Source: a virus. Taken from it: DNA of 22,823 nucleotides. The position numbers and the translations under genes were made by a program. The stretch is from IMG/VR virus record IMGVR_UViG_3300017719_002879, positions 1-22,823 of that record; one strand, given 5' to 3'. Position 1 is the first letter of the stretch. Every line of letters begins with the position of its first letter. Below are positions 1 to 7,366 of this stretch, piece after piece. The notes beneath the pieces were generated by a model. It had not been told where the DNA came from, did not search any database, and worked only from the letters and a program-made list of their open reading frames with translations.

Positions 1-297
1 CAAGACGATGAGAATTTCGTCATTGAAATCGCTGCGGCTGGATTCACGAAAGATGAATTCAACATTCATGTAGTGCCAGAAGGCAACAAGCTTGTTGTTC
101 AAGGCGTACAAGATCGTGGTGAAGATAAGAATGAATATTACCATAAAGGAATCGCAGCTAGAAACTTCACACGCACTTTTGCTTTGTCAGAAGATGTAGA
201 AGTCCTAGACGCAGATTTTGAAAATGGTATGTTATGTATCTCTCTAATCAGAATCATTCCTGAAGAGAAGAAACCTAAAGAAATCAAAGTGAAATAA
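1..297 (+). CDS. Hsp20/IbpA-family small heat-shock protein (5' end outside window)
   Basis: The reading frame is open from base 1 to the TAA at 295-297, so the N-terminus lies upstream. The visible 98 residues are the C-terminal part of an alpha-crystallin domain. The segments YHKGIAARNFTRTF and DADFENGMLCISLIR match the IbpA-type pattern (RGIAxRxFxRxF, then ASFENGxLxIxL), followed by a short basic tail ending EIKVK. Proteins of this family are ATP-independent holdases that bind unfolding proteins. T4-like marine phages often carry one, presumably to protect phage or host proteins during infection; that role is inference. An internal ATG at 73 exists but would cut the domain, so I treat the gene as partial. 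The next gene starts 15 bases downstream in the same direction. Confidence 0.88.
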   Translation, partial: QDDENFVIEIAAAGFTKDEFNIHVVPEGNKLVVQGVQDRGEDKNEYYHKGIAARNFTRTFALSEDVEVLDADFENGMLCISLIRIIPEEKKPKEIKVK

Positions 298-311
298 AAT
301 AGGATATTATT

Positions 312-653
312 ATGGCCGAAGTACAAATTCTAAAGCTCTCCTCAGGAGAAGATATCATTGGCGCAGTCACTGAGGTAAACCTCGAAGGCGGCAAGATGAT
401 TCAAATTGAAAAGCCCTGTTATATTATGATGCGACCCAAGCCTGAGAATGAGTATGAATTTGTACTCGGCCTTACTCCTTACGCACCGTATGCAAAAAAT
501 AACGTAGTGCCAATCATGCCAATGCATGTTATCTCGGTCTTTGCACCAAACACTGATTTACTCAACGAATACAATCGCCGTTACGGTAGTGGCATTGTTG
601 TCCCTGATGATAAAGTAGCAGCACCAGCACCTAAACAAATCATCACGGGATAA
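312..653 (+). CDS. Conserved phage hypothetical protein, possible Sm-like fold
   Basis: This 113-residue protein starts at ATG 312 behind the leader AGGATATTATT. It opens with MAEVQILKLSSGEDIIGAV, a short beta-rich beginning of the form 'IxxLxxGExIIGxV' that recalls Sm-like phage proteins. A hydrophobic stretch follows (PCYIMMRPKP, EYEFVLGLTPYAP), then a Pro/Ala-rich tail. No catalytic motif, signal peptide or membrane segment is visible. It sits between the heat-shock gene and a 51-residue ORF. The resemblance to Sm-like proteins comes from memory of T4-type marine phage genomes and is weak. Function unknown. Confidence 0.72.
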   Translation: MAEVQILKLSSGEDIIGAVTEVNLEGGKMIQIEKPCYIMMRPKPENEYEFVLGLTPYAPYAKNNVVPIMPMHVISVFAPNTDLLNEYNRRYGSGIVVPDDKVAAPAPKQIITG

Positions 654-656
654 ATT

Positions 657-812
657 ATGGACGCTGAAACACTAAAAGTTGTTGTTGAAGACTTGGACCG
701 TATATTGTCACTAACAGGTGTAACTTTTCTTCGTGGCAAGTATTTAGAAAAGATAGAAGACCTTGAGAAGGAGGCACAATGTACGAATACAGAGCAACAA
801 TCCGCAGAGTAG
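657..812 (+). CDS. Small hypothetical protein, 51 aa
   Basis: The ORF runs from ATG 657 to TAG 810-812 and starts three bases after the previous stop. The first 41 residues (MDAETLKVVVEDLDRILSL..., ending YLEKIEDLEKEA) look like an acidic amphipathic helical protein. The last ten residues lie in the 34-base overlap with the nuclease gene at 779 and look low-complexity (CTNTEQQSAE). The Shine-Dalgarno for the nuclease (AAGGAGG) lies inside this ORF, so translation of the two is probably coupled. The upstream ribosome site is weak. Coding is supported by the tight packing and helical periodicity only; function unknown. Confidence 0.5.
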   Translation: MDAETLKVVVEDLDRILSLTGVTFLRGKYLEKIEDLEKEAQCTNTEQQSAE

Positions 813-1222
813 TGGACGGTGACACCGTTGACGTAGACATCGACCTAGGCTTCGGCATTTGGTTGAAAGACGAGCGAGTCCGAATCATGGGTATCGACAC
901 ACCAGAATCACGTACTCGTGACAAGGTAGAAAAGAAGTTTGGCAAAGCTGCCGGTGCTAGACTGAAAAGTCTTCTAGGTAAAACTGCTGTACTCAAAACT
1001 CGTGTGGCAAAAGACGGCGAAGACATGAAGGGCAAGTTCGGACGTATTCTAGGAGACTTTGAGGTCTATTATGCTGCCGAAGACCGATACTGCCTAGCCG
1101 GAGAGATACTAGTCAAAGAAGGCTACGCTGTGCTGTACGAAGGTCAGTCTAAGGACGATGTACAAGCAGCACACATGGTGAACCGCCAACGACTTATCGC
1201 TGAGGGTGTCGTATCACTCTGA
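779..1222 (+). CDS. Staphylococcal-nuclease-like endonuclease (SNase/thermonuclease family)
   Basis: This 147-residue protein has the SNase (TNase) signature: VVDGDTV at residues 11-17, RVRIMGIDTPES at 33-44 and KFGRILGD at 86-93. By comparison with staphylococcal nuclease, the calcium and catalytic residues correspond to D13, D15, R35, D40, E43 and R89, so the active site appears complete. No signal peptide is present, so the enzyme should act in the host cytoplasm, cutting phosphodiester bonds in DNA or RNA; breakdown of host nucleic acid or DNA repair are both possible. The start ATG 779 is preceded by a strong AAGGAGG site at good spacing and lies within the preceding small ORF. Confidence 0.85.
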   Translation: MYEYRATIRRVVDGDTVDVDIDLGFGIWLKDERVRIMGIDTPESRTRDKVEKKFGKAAGARLKSLLGKTAVLKTRVAKDGEDMKGKFGRILGDFEVYYAAEDRYCLAGEILVKEGYAVLYEGQSKDDVQAAHMVNRQRLIAEGVVSL

Positions 1223-1274
1223 TTTCTCTCTACATGCGTATAGAGTTTTTGAACGATTGTTATATATTATCTAC

Positions 1275-1303
1275 TTGACATTGTGTTGATTTTATTATAT
1301 TAT
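1275..1303 (+). promoter_or_regulatory. Sigma70-type early promoter upstream of the TAGT gene
   Basis: TTGACA at 1275-1280, a 17-base spacer, then TATTAT at 1298-1303 (5 of 6 matches to the -10 consensus). It lies in the 115-base gap between the nuclease and the glycosyltransferase gene. The predicted start near 1310 gives a leader of about 28 bases containing the AAGGTG ribosome site. It shares the CTTGACA extension with the other promoters in the window. Confidence 0.7.
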
Positions 1304-1337
1304 GGTTATAGATTTATTATTGTAAGGTGTATATGTG

Positions 1338-2867
1338 ATGACAAACAAAGTTGATGTAAAAGAATCAGCCGATTATGACAACTTTCTAGAAAAAGATGTT
1401 CGTCTAAATGATGAATATACTATGTCACTAGAAAAATTCTTTGGTGATGAAATACCAGTTCCTCTTCCTCCAAGAGTATTATCGAGAGAAGAGAGGGCAG
1501 GTGTATACAAAGTTCTGTATGTTCATTTTCGTAATGTTGATGACATGGCAGATTTCTGCAAAGACATTGGACAGATGATTGACTATAATACCAATGTTGT
1601 CAATTATCCGAAAGTTGTGGCAGAAAACTCTTTATTTGATGATGAAGAAGACATTGTTAAAATCGACAAATCACTTCTTATTCCCCGTAAAAAGAAAACT
1701 GCAACTGAGAGCAAGCTTGATATTGAGGTTGACGAAGTTGTAGATGATGTGAATTCAAAGTGGCGAGACCACTGGATTGACATGCCAGAATATGAACAGA
1801 AAGAAGCAGCATCCTTTAGAACTATTCACATGCACTTTGAGAATAAAGAGTTTTATGAAGAGTTCGCAAAGAAGATAGGACAAGATATCACAGAAAAAAC
1901 TAACTCTATCTGGTATCCAAAACTTTATGTGACAAAGAATATGTTGTTACGTTGGGTAGACGAAGAAGAAGCTAAGCCACTTCGACACCCGATGTACATT
2001 GTATCTAAAGGTCGTTCAGATACAATGATTACTTCTAGATCATTGTCACGCATGAAGATTCCACACTACATTATTATTGAACCTCAAGATGAAAAAGACT
2101 ACGATGCCGCACTTGATACTTTCGGCATTCGTGACTATGTAACACTTCTTGTTGCTCCATTCTCAAATCATGGCGACGGCCCTGGTCGTGCTAGAAACTG
2201 GGCATGGGATCATTCAATTAGTATTGGTGCAACTTGGCATTGGGTACTTGATGATAATCTAGCAGACTTTTATCGCTTACATCAGAATGAAAGAATCAGA
2301 TTCGAAAGCTCCACTGGTTTTCGTGTGATGGAAGATTTCTGTGACAGATACGAGAATGTGTACATTGCAGGTCCACAATACAGATTCTTTATTGCACCTA
2401 ATCAAGCATATCCTCCTTTTGTCGCTAATACACGAATTTATTCTTGTTTGTTAATTCGAAACGACTGCAAACACAAATGGCGTGGCAGATATAATGAAGA
2501 TACTGATATTTGTTTGCGTGTAATGAAAGATGGCGATGTCTGTCTACAATTCAACTCATTCATGCAAGGCAAAATGGCAACACAAACAGTTGCCGGTGGT
2601 AATACAGCAGAATTTTACCACGCTGAGAATACTGAAGCTATCAATGAAGAAGGATATAACACTGACGGAACTATCAACAAGTCTCAGATGCTTGCTGACA
2701 TGCACCCAGATGTAGCTAGAGTTGTTTGGAGATATGGCCGCTGGCATCATCATGTGAACTATAATCCATTCAAGAAAAACAAGCTGGTATTGAAAGACGG
2801 ACTAAACTTGCCTAAATCCACAAATACTTATGGAATGATCCTAGATAGAAACTTTAATGGGCAATAA
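1338..2867 (+). CDS. TET-associated-type glycosyltransferase (TAGT-like) with duplicated N-terminal motif
   Basis: This 509-residue protein uses ATG 1338, nine bases after an AAGGTG site; an in-frame GTG one codon upstream is also possible. The region from about residue 215 begins with PMYIVSKGRSD, continues through EPQDEKDYDAA and GRARNWAWDH, and reaches WHWVLDDNLADF with D305-D306-N307. This pattern (Y-x-SKGR, RNW, LDDN) is that of phage glycosyltransferases named for their association with TET/JBP enzymes and proposed to modify hydroxymethylated bases in DNA. The N-terminal half is separate and holds two related segments (about 59-91 and 160-194), each of the form hhVHFxNxxxhxxFxKxIGQxI followed by YPK. 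The D-rich stretch between them is probably a linker. No TET oxygenase or base hydroxymethylase gene lies in the window, so the DNA substrate is inference. The gene has its own promoter and precedes gp43. Confidence 0.66.
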   Translation: MTNKVDVKESADYDNFLEKDVRLNDEYTMSLEKFFGDEIPVPLPPRVLSREERAGVYKVLYVHFRNVDDMADFCKDIGQMIDYNTNVVNYPKVVAENSLFDDEEDIVKIDKSLLIPRKKKTATESKLDIEVDEVVDDVNSKWRDHWIDMPEYEQKEAASFRTIHMHFENKEFYEEFAKKIGQDITEKTNSIWYPKLYVTKNMLLRWVDEEEAKPLRHPMYIVSKGRSDTMITSRSLSRMKIPHYIIIEPQDEKDYDAALDTFGIRDYVTLLVAPFSNHGDGPGRARNWAWDHSISIGATWHWVLDDNLADFYRLHQNERIRFESSTGFRVMEDFCDRYENVYIAGPQYRFFIAPNQAYPPFVANTRIYSCLLIRNDCKHKWRGRYNEDTDICLRVMKDGDVCLQFNSFMQGKMATQTVAGGNTAEFYHAENTEAINEEGYNTDGTINKSQMLADMHPDVARVVWRYGRWHHHVNYNPFKKNKLVLKDGLNLPKSTNTYGMILDRNFNGQ

Positions 2868-2872
2868 AAGAC

Positions 2873-2901
2873 TTGACATGTAGCTTCCTTTCTTTTATAA
2901 T
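2873..2901 (+). promoter_or_regulatory. Consensus sigma70-type promoter for the gp43 gene
   Basis: TTGACA at 2873-2878 and TATAAT at 2896-2901 with a 17-base spacer, a perfect match to the bacterial consensus. It fills most of the 57-base gap before the polymerase gene. The predicted start near 2908 leaves a leader of about 17 bases carrying GGGAG. Confidence 0.85.
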
Positions 2902-2924
2902 AGTTTAAATGATTGGGAGTTACT

Positions 2925-5411
2925 ATGTTCTACACTTACGCTAAACACTACGGCAACAAAATCCTCTACAGAGGTATCAGCGAGAAAGGCAATCGCCAAA
3001 TTGGCAATGACACCTTTCAGCCTACTTTGTTTGTCAAATCTGATAAACCTAGTAAGTACAAATCCATGTTCGGAGAAACCGTTTCTCCCATCCAATTCGA
3101 TACAAATAAAGAAGCTGCCGAATTTATAAAAACCTATTCTGATGTTTCTAACTTTCCTATCTACGGACAATCAGATTGGTGTTATCAATACCTCACTCAA
3201 AAATTCCCAGAAGAAGTTCAGTGGGATCAAAGTAAAATCAAAGTTGTTTCTATAGATATCGAGACTACTGTTGACAACGGATTTCCTGACGTATTTAATC
3301 CTTTAGAGCAAGTCACTCTGATTACGATACAAGATGCTTACACCAAAAAGATTATCACATGGGGCTGCGGTGAATATACTCCTACTGAACATACTGCACA
3401 CCTGAATGTTGATTATAGATGGTGTGAAGATGAGAAGGATCTGTTCACTAAATTTATTAATTGGTGGGCGCAAGATCCACCAGATGTTGTGACTGGCTGG
3501 AATCTGGCACTGTTCGATATTCCATATCTTGTCGCCCGTACAGACAGATTGTTTGGCGAAGACATGAAGAAAGGTTTTAGTCCTTTCAACTTAGTCCACG
3601 CAAAGACTGTAACAATGGGCAGTCGTGATTTTCTCAAGTACGATATTTGGGGTGTAGCACAGTTAGATTATCTTGACCTATATAAAAAGTTCACCTATGT
3701 TACTCGTGAGTCTTACAAGTTGGACTTTATCACAGAAGTAGAACTTGGACATAAAAAGCTAGAGAATCCTCATGATTCTTTCAAAGACTTTTATGAGAAA
3801 GACTGGAATCTTTTCGTAGAATATAACATCATCGATACTGTGTTGGTAGATCAACTAGAAGACAAACTCAAGCTGATTGAACTTTGTCTAACAATGGCAT
3901 ACGATGGTAAGATGAACTATTCTGATGTTGCATCTCCTGTAAAAACGTGGGACTGTTTGCTATACAATCATCTATGGGAACAGAATGTTGTTTTTGGTCA
4001 GAAAAGTCCAAAACAAGGTAGACAAATCGCAGGTGCATATGTACAAGAACCTGTTCCTGGCCAGTATGAGTGGGTAGAAAGCTTTGATGCTACTTCGCTT
4101 TATCCTTCTATCATTATGCAATACAATATGTCACCAGAAACTCTTGTGCCAGGCGAAGTGTACGATGTCACAGTTGACGGAATGTTAGAGAGAAAATATG
4201 AATTTGATGGTAAGTATGCAGTCGCTGCAAACGGACAATGCTTCTCAAGAAACAAGCTAGGATATATGCCAGAAATTGTACAAAAGTTCTTCGATGACCG
4301 TCAGAAATACAAGAAGCTGATGAAGAAATCAGAACAACTTCTTGAAGACACAAAAGATCCCAAGCACAAAAATGATATCGCAAAGTACAACAACTTTCAG
4401 ATGGCAAGAAAGATTCAGCTTAACTCTCTTTATGGTGCGATGGCTAACGAGTACTTTAGATTCTACGATGACAGAATCGCAGAAGGCATCACGCTTTCTG
4501 GTCAGTATATTATTCGTGCTACTGCATCTGCTCTCGATACATTCGTGAATAAAATAGTAGGTACAACTGGCGAGACGTACAGTTTCTATTCTGACACAGA
4601 TTCATGCTACATTACTCTGAAAGCAGTTGTTGACAAATATTTTGCAGACAAAGATGTTGCTAAGATAGTTGATGTTCTAGATCAGATTGGCACAGATCAA
4701 ATTGAGCCATGTATATCAATAGCGATGGATGCATTGTCAGAGTATTCTCACGCATACGAGAAGAAGATATTCTTTAAGCGAGAAGCTATTGCAGATAAAG
4801 CTATCTGGATCGCAAAGAAACGATATGCAATGAATGTATATGACAACGAAGGCACTCGCTATCAAGAACCTAAACTCAAAGTCATGGGTCTTGAGATTGT
4901 TCGTTCGTCTACTCCTGCTCCTGTTCGTGAGTCTCTGAAAGAAGCAGTAAGATTGACACTTACAACAGACGAGAAGACTTTGCAGAATTTTATTCAAGAT
5001 ACCAGAGAGAAATTTAAGAATATGTCTGCCGAAGCGATTGCTTTTCCTAGAGGCTGTAACAACATGGGAAAATACTCTAGCAAAAAAGATATCTATTCGA
5101 AGGGTTGTCCTATACATGTTCGTGGCAGCTTGCTATATAATTATTATCTCGAAAAGAATAATCTCACTCACCGATACGAACAAATTCAAGAAGGTGACAA
5201 AATTAAGTTCTTGTATCTCAAAGAACCTAATACACTACGAGAAAATTGCATATCATTTAATGGCAAACTGCCAGAAGAATTCAATGTACATAGATATGTC
5301 GATTACGATTTGATGTTTCAAAAAGCTTTCTTAGACCCAATGGATACGATTGTAAAATCACTGAAATGGGACACCGAAGAGAAAAATACACTTGAGGATT
5401 TATTTTCATGA
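2925..5411 (+). CDS. 43: Family B DNA polymerase, T4 gp43-like
   Basis: This is the replicative polymerase, 828 residues, compared with 898 in T4. The 3'-5' exonuclease motifs are Exo I SIDIET (D111, E113), Exo II in VTGWNLALFDIPYL, and Exo III YNIIDTVLVD. Polymerase motif A is FDATSLYPS (D388), motif B is KIQLNSLYGA, motif C is YSDTDSCY (D557, D559) and the KxY-type motif is AKKRY. Both activities look intact. The C-terminus ends LEDLFS, a short hydrophobic tail that could contact the sliding clamp as the T4 tail does (inference). I chose ATG 2925 because GGGAG lies five bases upstream; a TTG four codons earlier overlaps that site and is unlikely. A perfect promoter precedes the gene, and its stop overlaps the next start as ATGA, so the dehydrogenase is probably co-translated. 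Confidence 0.97.
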   Translation: MFYTYAKHYGNKILYRGISEKGNRQIGNDTFQPTLFVKSDKPSKYKSMFGETVSPIQFDTNKEAAEFIKTYSDVSNFPIYGQSDWCYQYLTQKFPEEVQWDQSKIKVVSIDIETTVDNGFPDVFNPLEQVTLITIQDAYTKKIITWGCGEYTPTEHTAHLNVDYRWCEDEKDLFTKFINWWAQDPPDVVTGWNLALFDIPYLVARTDRLFGEDMKKGFSPFNLVHAKTVTMGSRDFLKYDIWGVAQLDYLDLYKKFTYVTRESYKLDFITEVELGHKKLENPHDSFKDFYEKDWNLFVEYNIIDTVLVDQLEDKLKLIELCLTMAYDGKMNYSDVASPVKTWDCLLYNHLWEQNVVFGQKSPKQGRQIAGAYVQEPVPGQYEWVESFDATSLYPSIIMQYNMSPETLVPGEVYDVTVDGMLERKYEFDGKYAVAANGQCFSRNKLGYMPEIVQKFFDDRQKYKKLMKKSEQLLEDTKDPKHKNDIAKYNNFQMARKIQLNSLYGAMANEYFRFYDDRIAEGITLSGQYIIRATASALDTFVNKIVGTTGETYSFYSDTDSCYITLKAVVDKYFADKDVAKIVDVLDQIGTDQIEPCISIAMDALSEYSHAYEKKIFFKREAIADKAIWIAKKRYAMNVYDNEGTRYQEPKLKVMGLEIVRSSTPAPVRESLKEAVRLTLTTDEKTLQNFIQDTREKFKNMSAEAIAFPRGCNNMGKYSSKKDIYSKGCPIHVRGSLLYNYYLEKNNLTHRYEQIQEGDKIKFLYLKEPNTLRENCISFNGKLPEEFNVHRYVDYDLMFQKAFLDPMDTIVKSLKWDTEEKNTLEDLFS

Positions 5412-6139
5412 ACGTAGCAATTATTGGTTATGGCTTTGTTGGCAAAGCAACAGAGTATCTACTGAAAAAAACAAACTGCACAATTCAAATACATGATCCA
5501 AAAAAATATTTACTTTGTGACTTTGATACAGTAGAGTATGCATTTGTCTGTGTTCCTACACCTACTACTGGCGGCGAACTTGATATTAGTATTCTGAAAG
5601 AAGTGTACGAGCAATATAAAGATGTTTGTCAGCTCGTCATTCGCAGTACTATTGGACCAGAACAAGTAAAAGAATTTCCTCAAGCACACATCATGCCAGA
5701 GTTTCTGCGTGAGCGTTGTTGGAAAGACGATGTAGATGATCCTGAGCTGCCATTGATTCTGGGTATAACGGACTACGATGCAGAGTTAGTAGAAATCTTT
5801 GAAGTGGTAGAGAAAACACTACATATTTACGAGCCTATAGAAGCGAGTATGTTTAAATTGATGCGTAATACTGCACTGGCTATGAGAGTAGCAGTTGCTA
5901 ACGAGTTTTATGAAATTTGCCAGCGCAACGGTGTAGACTATTCTCTAATCAGCGAAAGGCTTTCTCATGATGCATGGACAGGAGGTACTCATTGGGATGT
6001 TCCTGGTCCGGACGGCAAAACTGGCTTTGGTGGCAGTTGCTTTCCAAAAGACTTGACACACATGAAAACATTGTGTTATAATGATCTTAATATTTTTGAC
6101 ACAGCTTTAAAAATTAACGATGAACGGAGAAATAAATGA
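5408..6139 (+). CDS. Short UDP-glucose/GDP-mannose dehydrogenase-like protein
   Basis: This 243-residue protein has an N-terminal NAD-binding Rossmann motif (IGYGFVG, residues 6-12), then VCVPTPT, RSTIGP and PEFLRE. The central-domain helix reads K150-LMR-N154, and the catalytic loop GFGGSCFPKDL has C211. These are the hallmarks of nucleotide-sugar dehydrogenases, which oxidise UDP-glucose to UDP-glucuronate with two NAD. The usual enzyme is near 400 residues; here the C-terminal sugar-nucleotide domain after the catalytic loop is missing, and the protein ends about 30 residues later. It could be a reduced enzyme, one that pairs with another protein, or a decaying copy, though all NAD-domain and catalytic motifs are kept. 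It overlaps gp43 by four bases (ATGA) and uvsX likewise, and the uvsX promoter lies inside its 3' end. Confidence 0.8.
   Translation: MNVAIIGYGFVGKATEYLLKKTNCTIQIHDPKKYLLCDFDTVEYAFVCVPTPTTGGELDISILKEVYEQYKDVCQLVIRSTIGPEQVKEFPQAHIMPEFLRERCWKDDVDDPELPLILGITDYDAELVEIFEVVEKTLHIYEPIEASMFKLMRNTALAMRVAVANEFYEICQRNGVDYSLISERLSHDAWTGGTHWDVPGPDGKTGFGGSCFPKDLTHMKTLCYNDLNIFDTALKINDERRNK
6053..6082 (+). promoter_or_regulatory. Sigma70-type promoter inside the dehydrogenase gene, serving uvsX
   Basis: TTGACA at 6053-6058 and TATAAT at 6077-6082, both perfect, with an 18-base spacer. It lies in the coding sequence of the upstream gene, 53 bases before the uvsX ATG. The predicted start near 6089 would let the recombinase-helicase genes be transcribed independently of gp43. 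Confidence 0.75.
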
Positions 6140-7215
6140 GCTTACTTGAAAAACTAAAAAAGAATAGCACTATCAAAGACACTGCTATTCTAACCGAATC
6201 TAAATTCTTTACAACAAAAGATTTAGTACAAACCTCTGTTCCTGCGCTAAACGTAGCATTGTCAGGTAAACTAGACGGCGGCCTTGCTCCTGGTCTTACA
6301 ATCTTTGCAGGTCCTTCTAAGCACTTCAAGACTGCTTTCTCGCTGTTGATGGCAAAGTCGTATCTTGACAAGTATCCTGAATCAGTTATTCTGTTTTATG
6401 ATTCAGAGTTTGGTACTCCTCAAGCGTACTTCGATACTTTTGATATTGATACTACTCGTGTACTTCACACACCTATCACTGACATCGAACAGTTGAAGCA
6501 TGATATCATGTCACAAGTAAATTCATTCGAACGCAATGACCGTGTTATGATTGTGATTGACTCTGTTGGCAACTTGGCATCTAAGAAAGAAGTGGACGAT
6601 GCGCTTGAAGGTAAGTCTGTTGCTGATATGACCCGTGCAAAGCAATTGAAGTCACTGTTCAGAATGGTAACACCTCACTTGACTATCAAAGATATTCCGA
6701 TGGTTGTTGTGAATCACACCTATCAGACGCAAGAAATGTTCAGCAAGGCAGTCGTATCAGGTGGCACAGGAATCTACTACTCAGCGTCTAATATCTTTAT
6801 CATTGGACGGCAGCAAGAGAAGACTGGCACAGACATTACAGGCTACAACTTCATTATCAATGTTGAAAAGTCTCGCTTCGTGCGTGAGAAGTCTAAGATT
6901 CCTCTTGAAGTATCATTCGATGGTGGTATCAGCAAGTGGTCAGGGCTGCTAGACATGGCAATGGAATCTGGACATGTTGTCAAGCCATCTAATGGTTGGT
7001 ATCAGAGAGTCGATACTACTACAGGCGAAGCGATTGATCCTAAGTATAGAAAAGCAGATACATACAAGAAAGACTTCTGGTTGCCTATTCTCTCCGATCA
7101 AACTTTCATCGATTGGATTTCAACACGATATACAATCTCAAGTTCAGATGGTATAATGCGTGAAGAAATCACCGAAGAGGATATTGCAGATGTTTACGAA
7201 GCAATCGAAGACTAA
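6136..7215 (+). CDS. uvsX: UvsX RecA-like recombinase
   Basis: This 359-residue protein is the phage strand-exchange recombinase that coats single-stranded DNA and drives recombination-dependent replication. The Walker A region GPSKHFKT (residues 59-66) has the UvsX form (T4 has GPSKSFKS) rather than the standard RecA loop. Walker B is RVMIVIDSVG with D142. The L1/L2 DNA-binding region lies around MVVVNHTYQTQ and VVSGGTGIYYSA. The C-terminus is acidic (EEITEEDIADVYEAIED), as in RecA and UvsX, where it tunes DNA binding. The start ATG overlaps the previous stop (ATGA) and GGAG lies upstream. The next small gene begins inside the last 26 bases. It is slightly shorter than T4 UvsX (391). Confidence 0.95.
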   Translation: MSLLEKLKKNSTIKDTAILTESKFFTTKDLVQTSVPALNVALSGKLDGGLAPGLTIFAGPSKHFKTAFSLLMAKSYLDKYPESVILFYDSEFGTPQAYFDTFDIDTTRVLHTPITDIEQLKHDIMSQVNSFERNDRVMIVIDSVGNLASKKEVDDALEGKSVADMTRAKQLKSLFRMVTPHLTIKDIPMVVVNHTYQTQEMFSKAVVSGGTGIYYSASNIFIIGRQQEKTGTDITGYNFIINVEKSRFVREKSKIPLEVSFDGGISKWSGLLDMAMESGHVVKPSNGWYQRVDTTTGEAIDPKYRKADTYKKDFWLPILSDQTFIDWISTRYTISSSDGIMREEITEEDIADVYEAIED

Positions 7216-7366
7216 AGGTGCTTGTGACCGATGTCAAATTACAATATACGAATCTGACACCGCTGTATGCTTTCACACAGATGAGGAAGAACTTTATCTG
7301 TGTGAGACATGTGTCGAAGCTATTCGTGAAGAATTCGTGAAAGAAACTATCAAGGAAAATATTTAG
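7190..7366 (+). CDS. Small four-cysteine putative zinc-binding protein between uvsX and helicase
   Basis: This 58-residue ORF uses ATG 7190, nine bases after GAGG; an in-frame GTG at 7160 would place ten extra residues inside uvsX and lacks support. It contains CDRC near the N-terminus and CETC about 26 residues later, with C and H in the intervening CFH, so a single zinc ribbon or knuckle is likely. The remainder is acidic and ends in a helical Glu/Lys tail. It overlaps uvsX by 26 bases and shares a TAGTG junction with the helicase, so the three are translationally coupled. A role in replication or recombination follows only from position. No specific family is recognised. Confidence 0.7.
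   Translation: MFTKQSKTKGACDRCQITIYESDTAVCFHTDEEELYLCETCVEAIREEFVKETIKENI

Noticed and set aside
1302-1325. Seven-codon ORF (MVIDLLL) upstream of the glycosyltransferase
   Set aside because: Its ATG lies upstream of the predicted transcription start (near 1310) and has no ribosome site, so it is unlikely to be a leader peptide.
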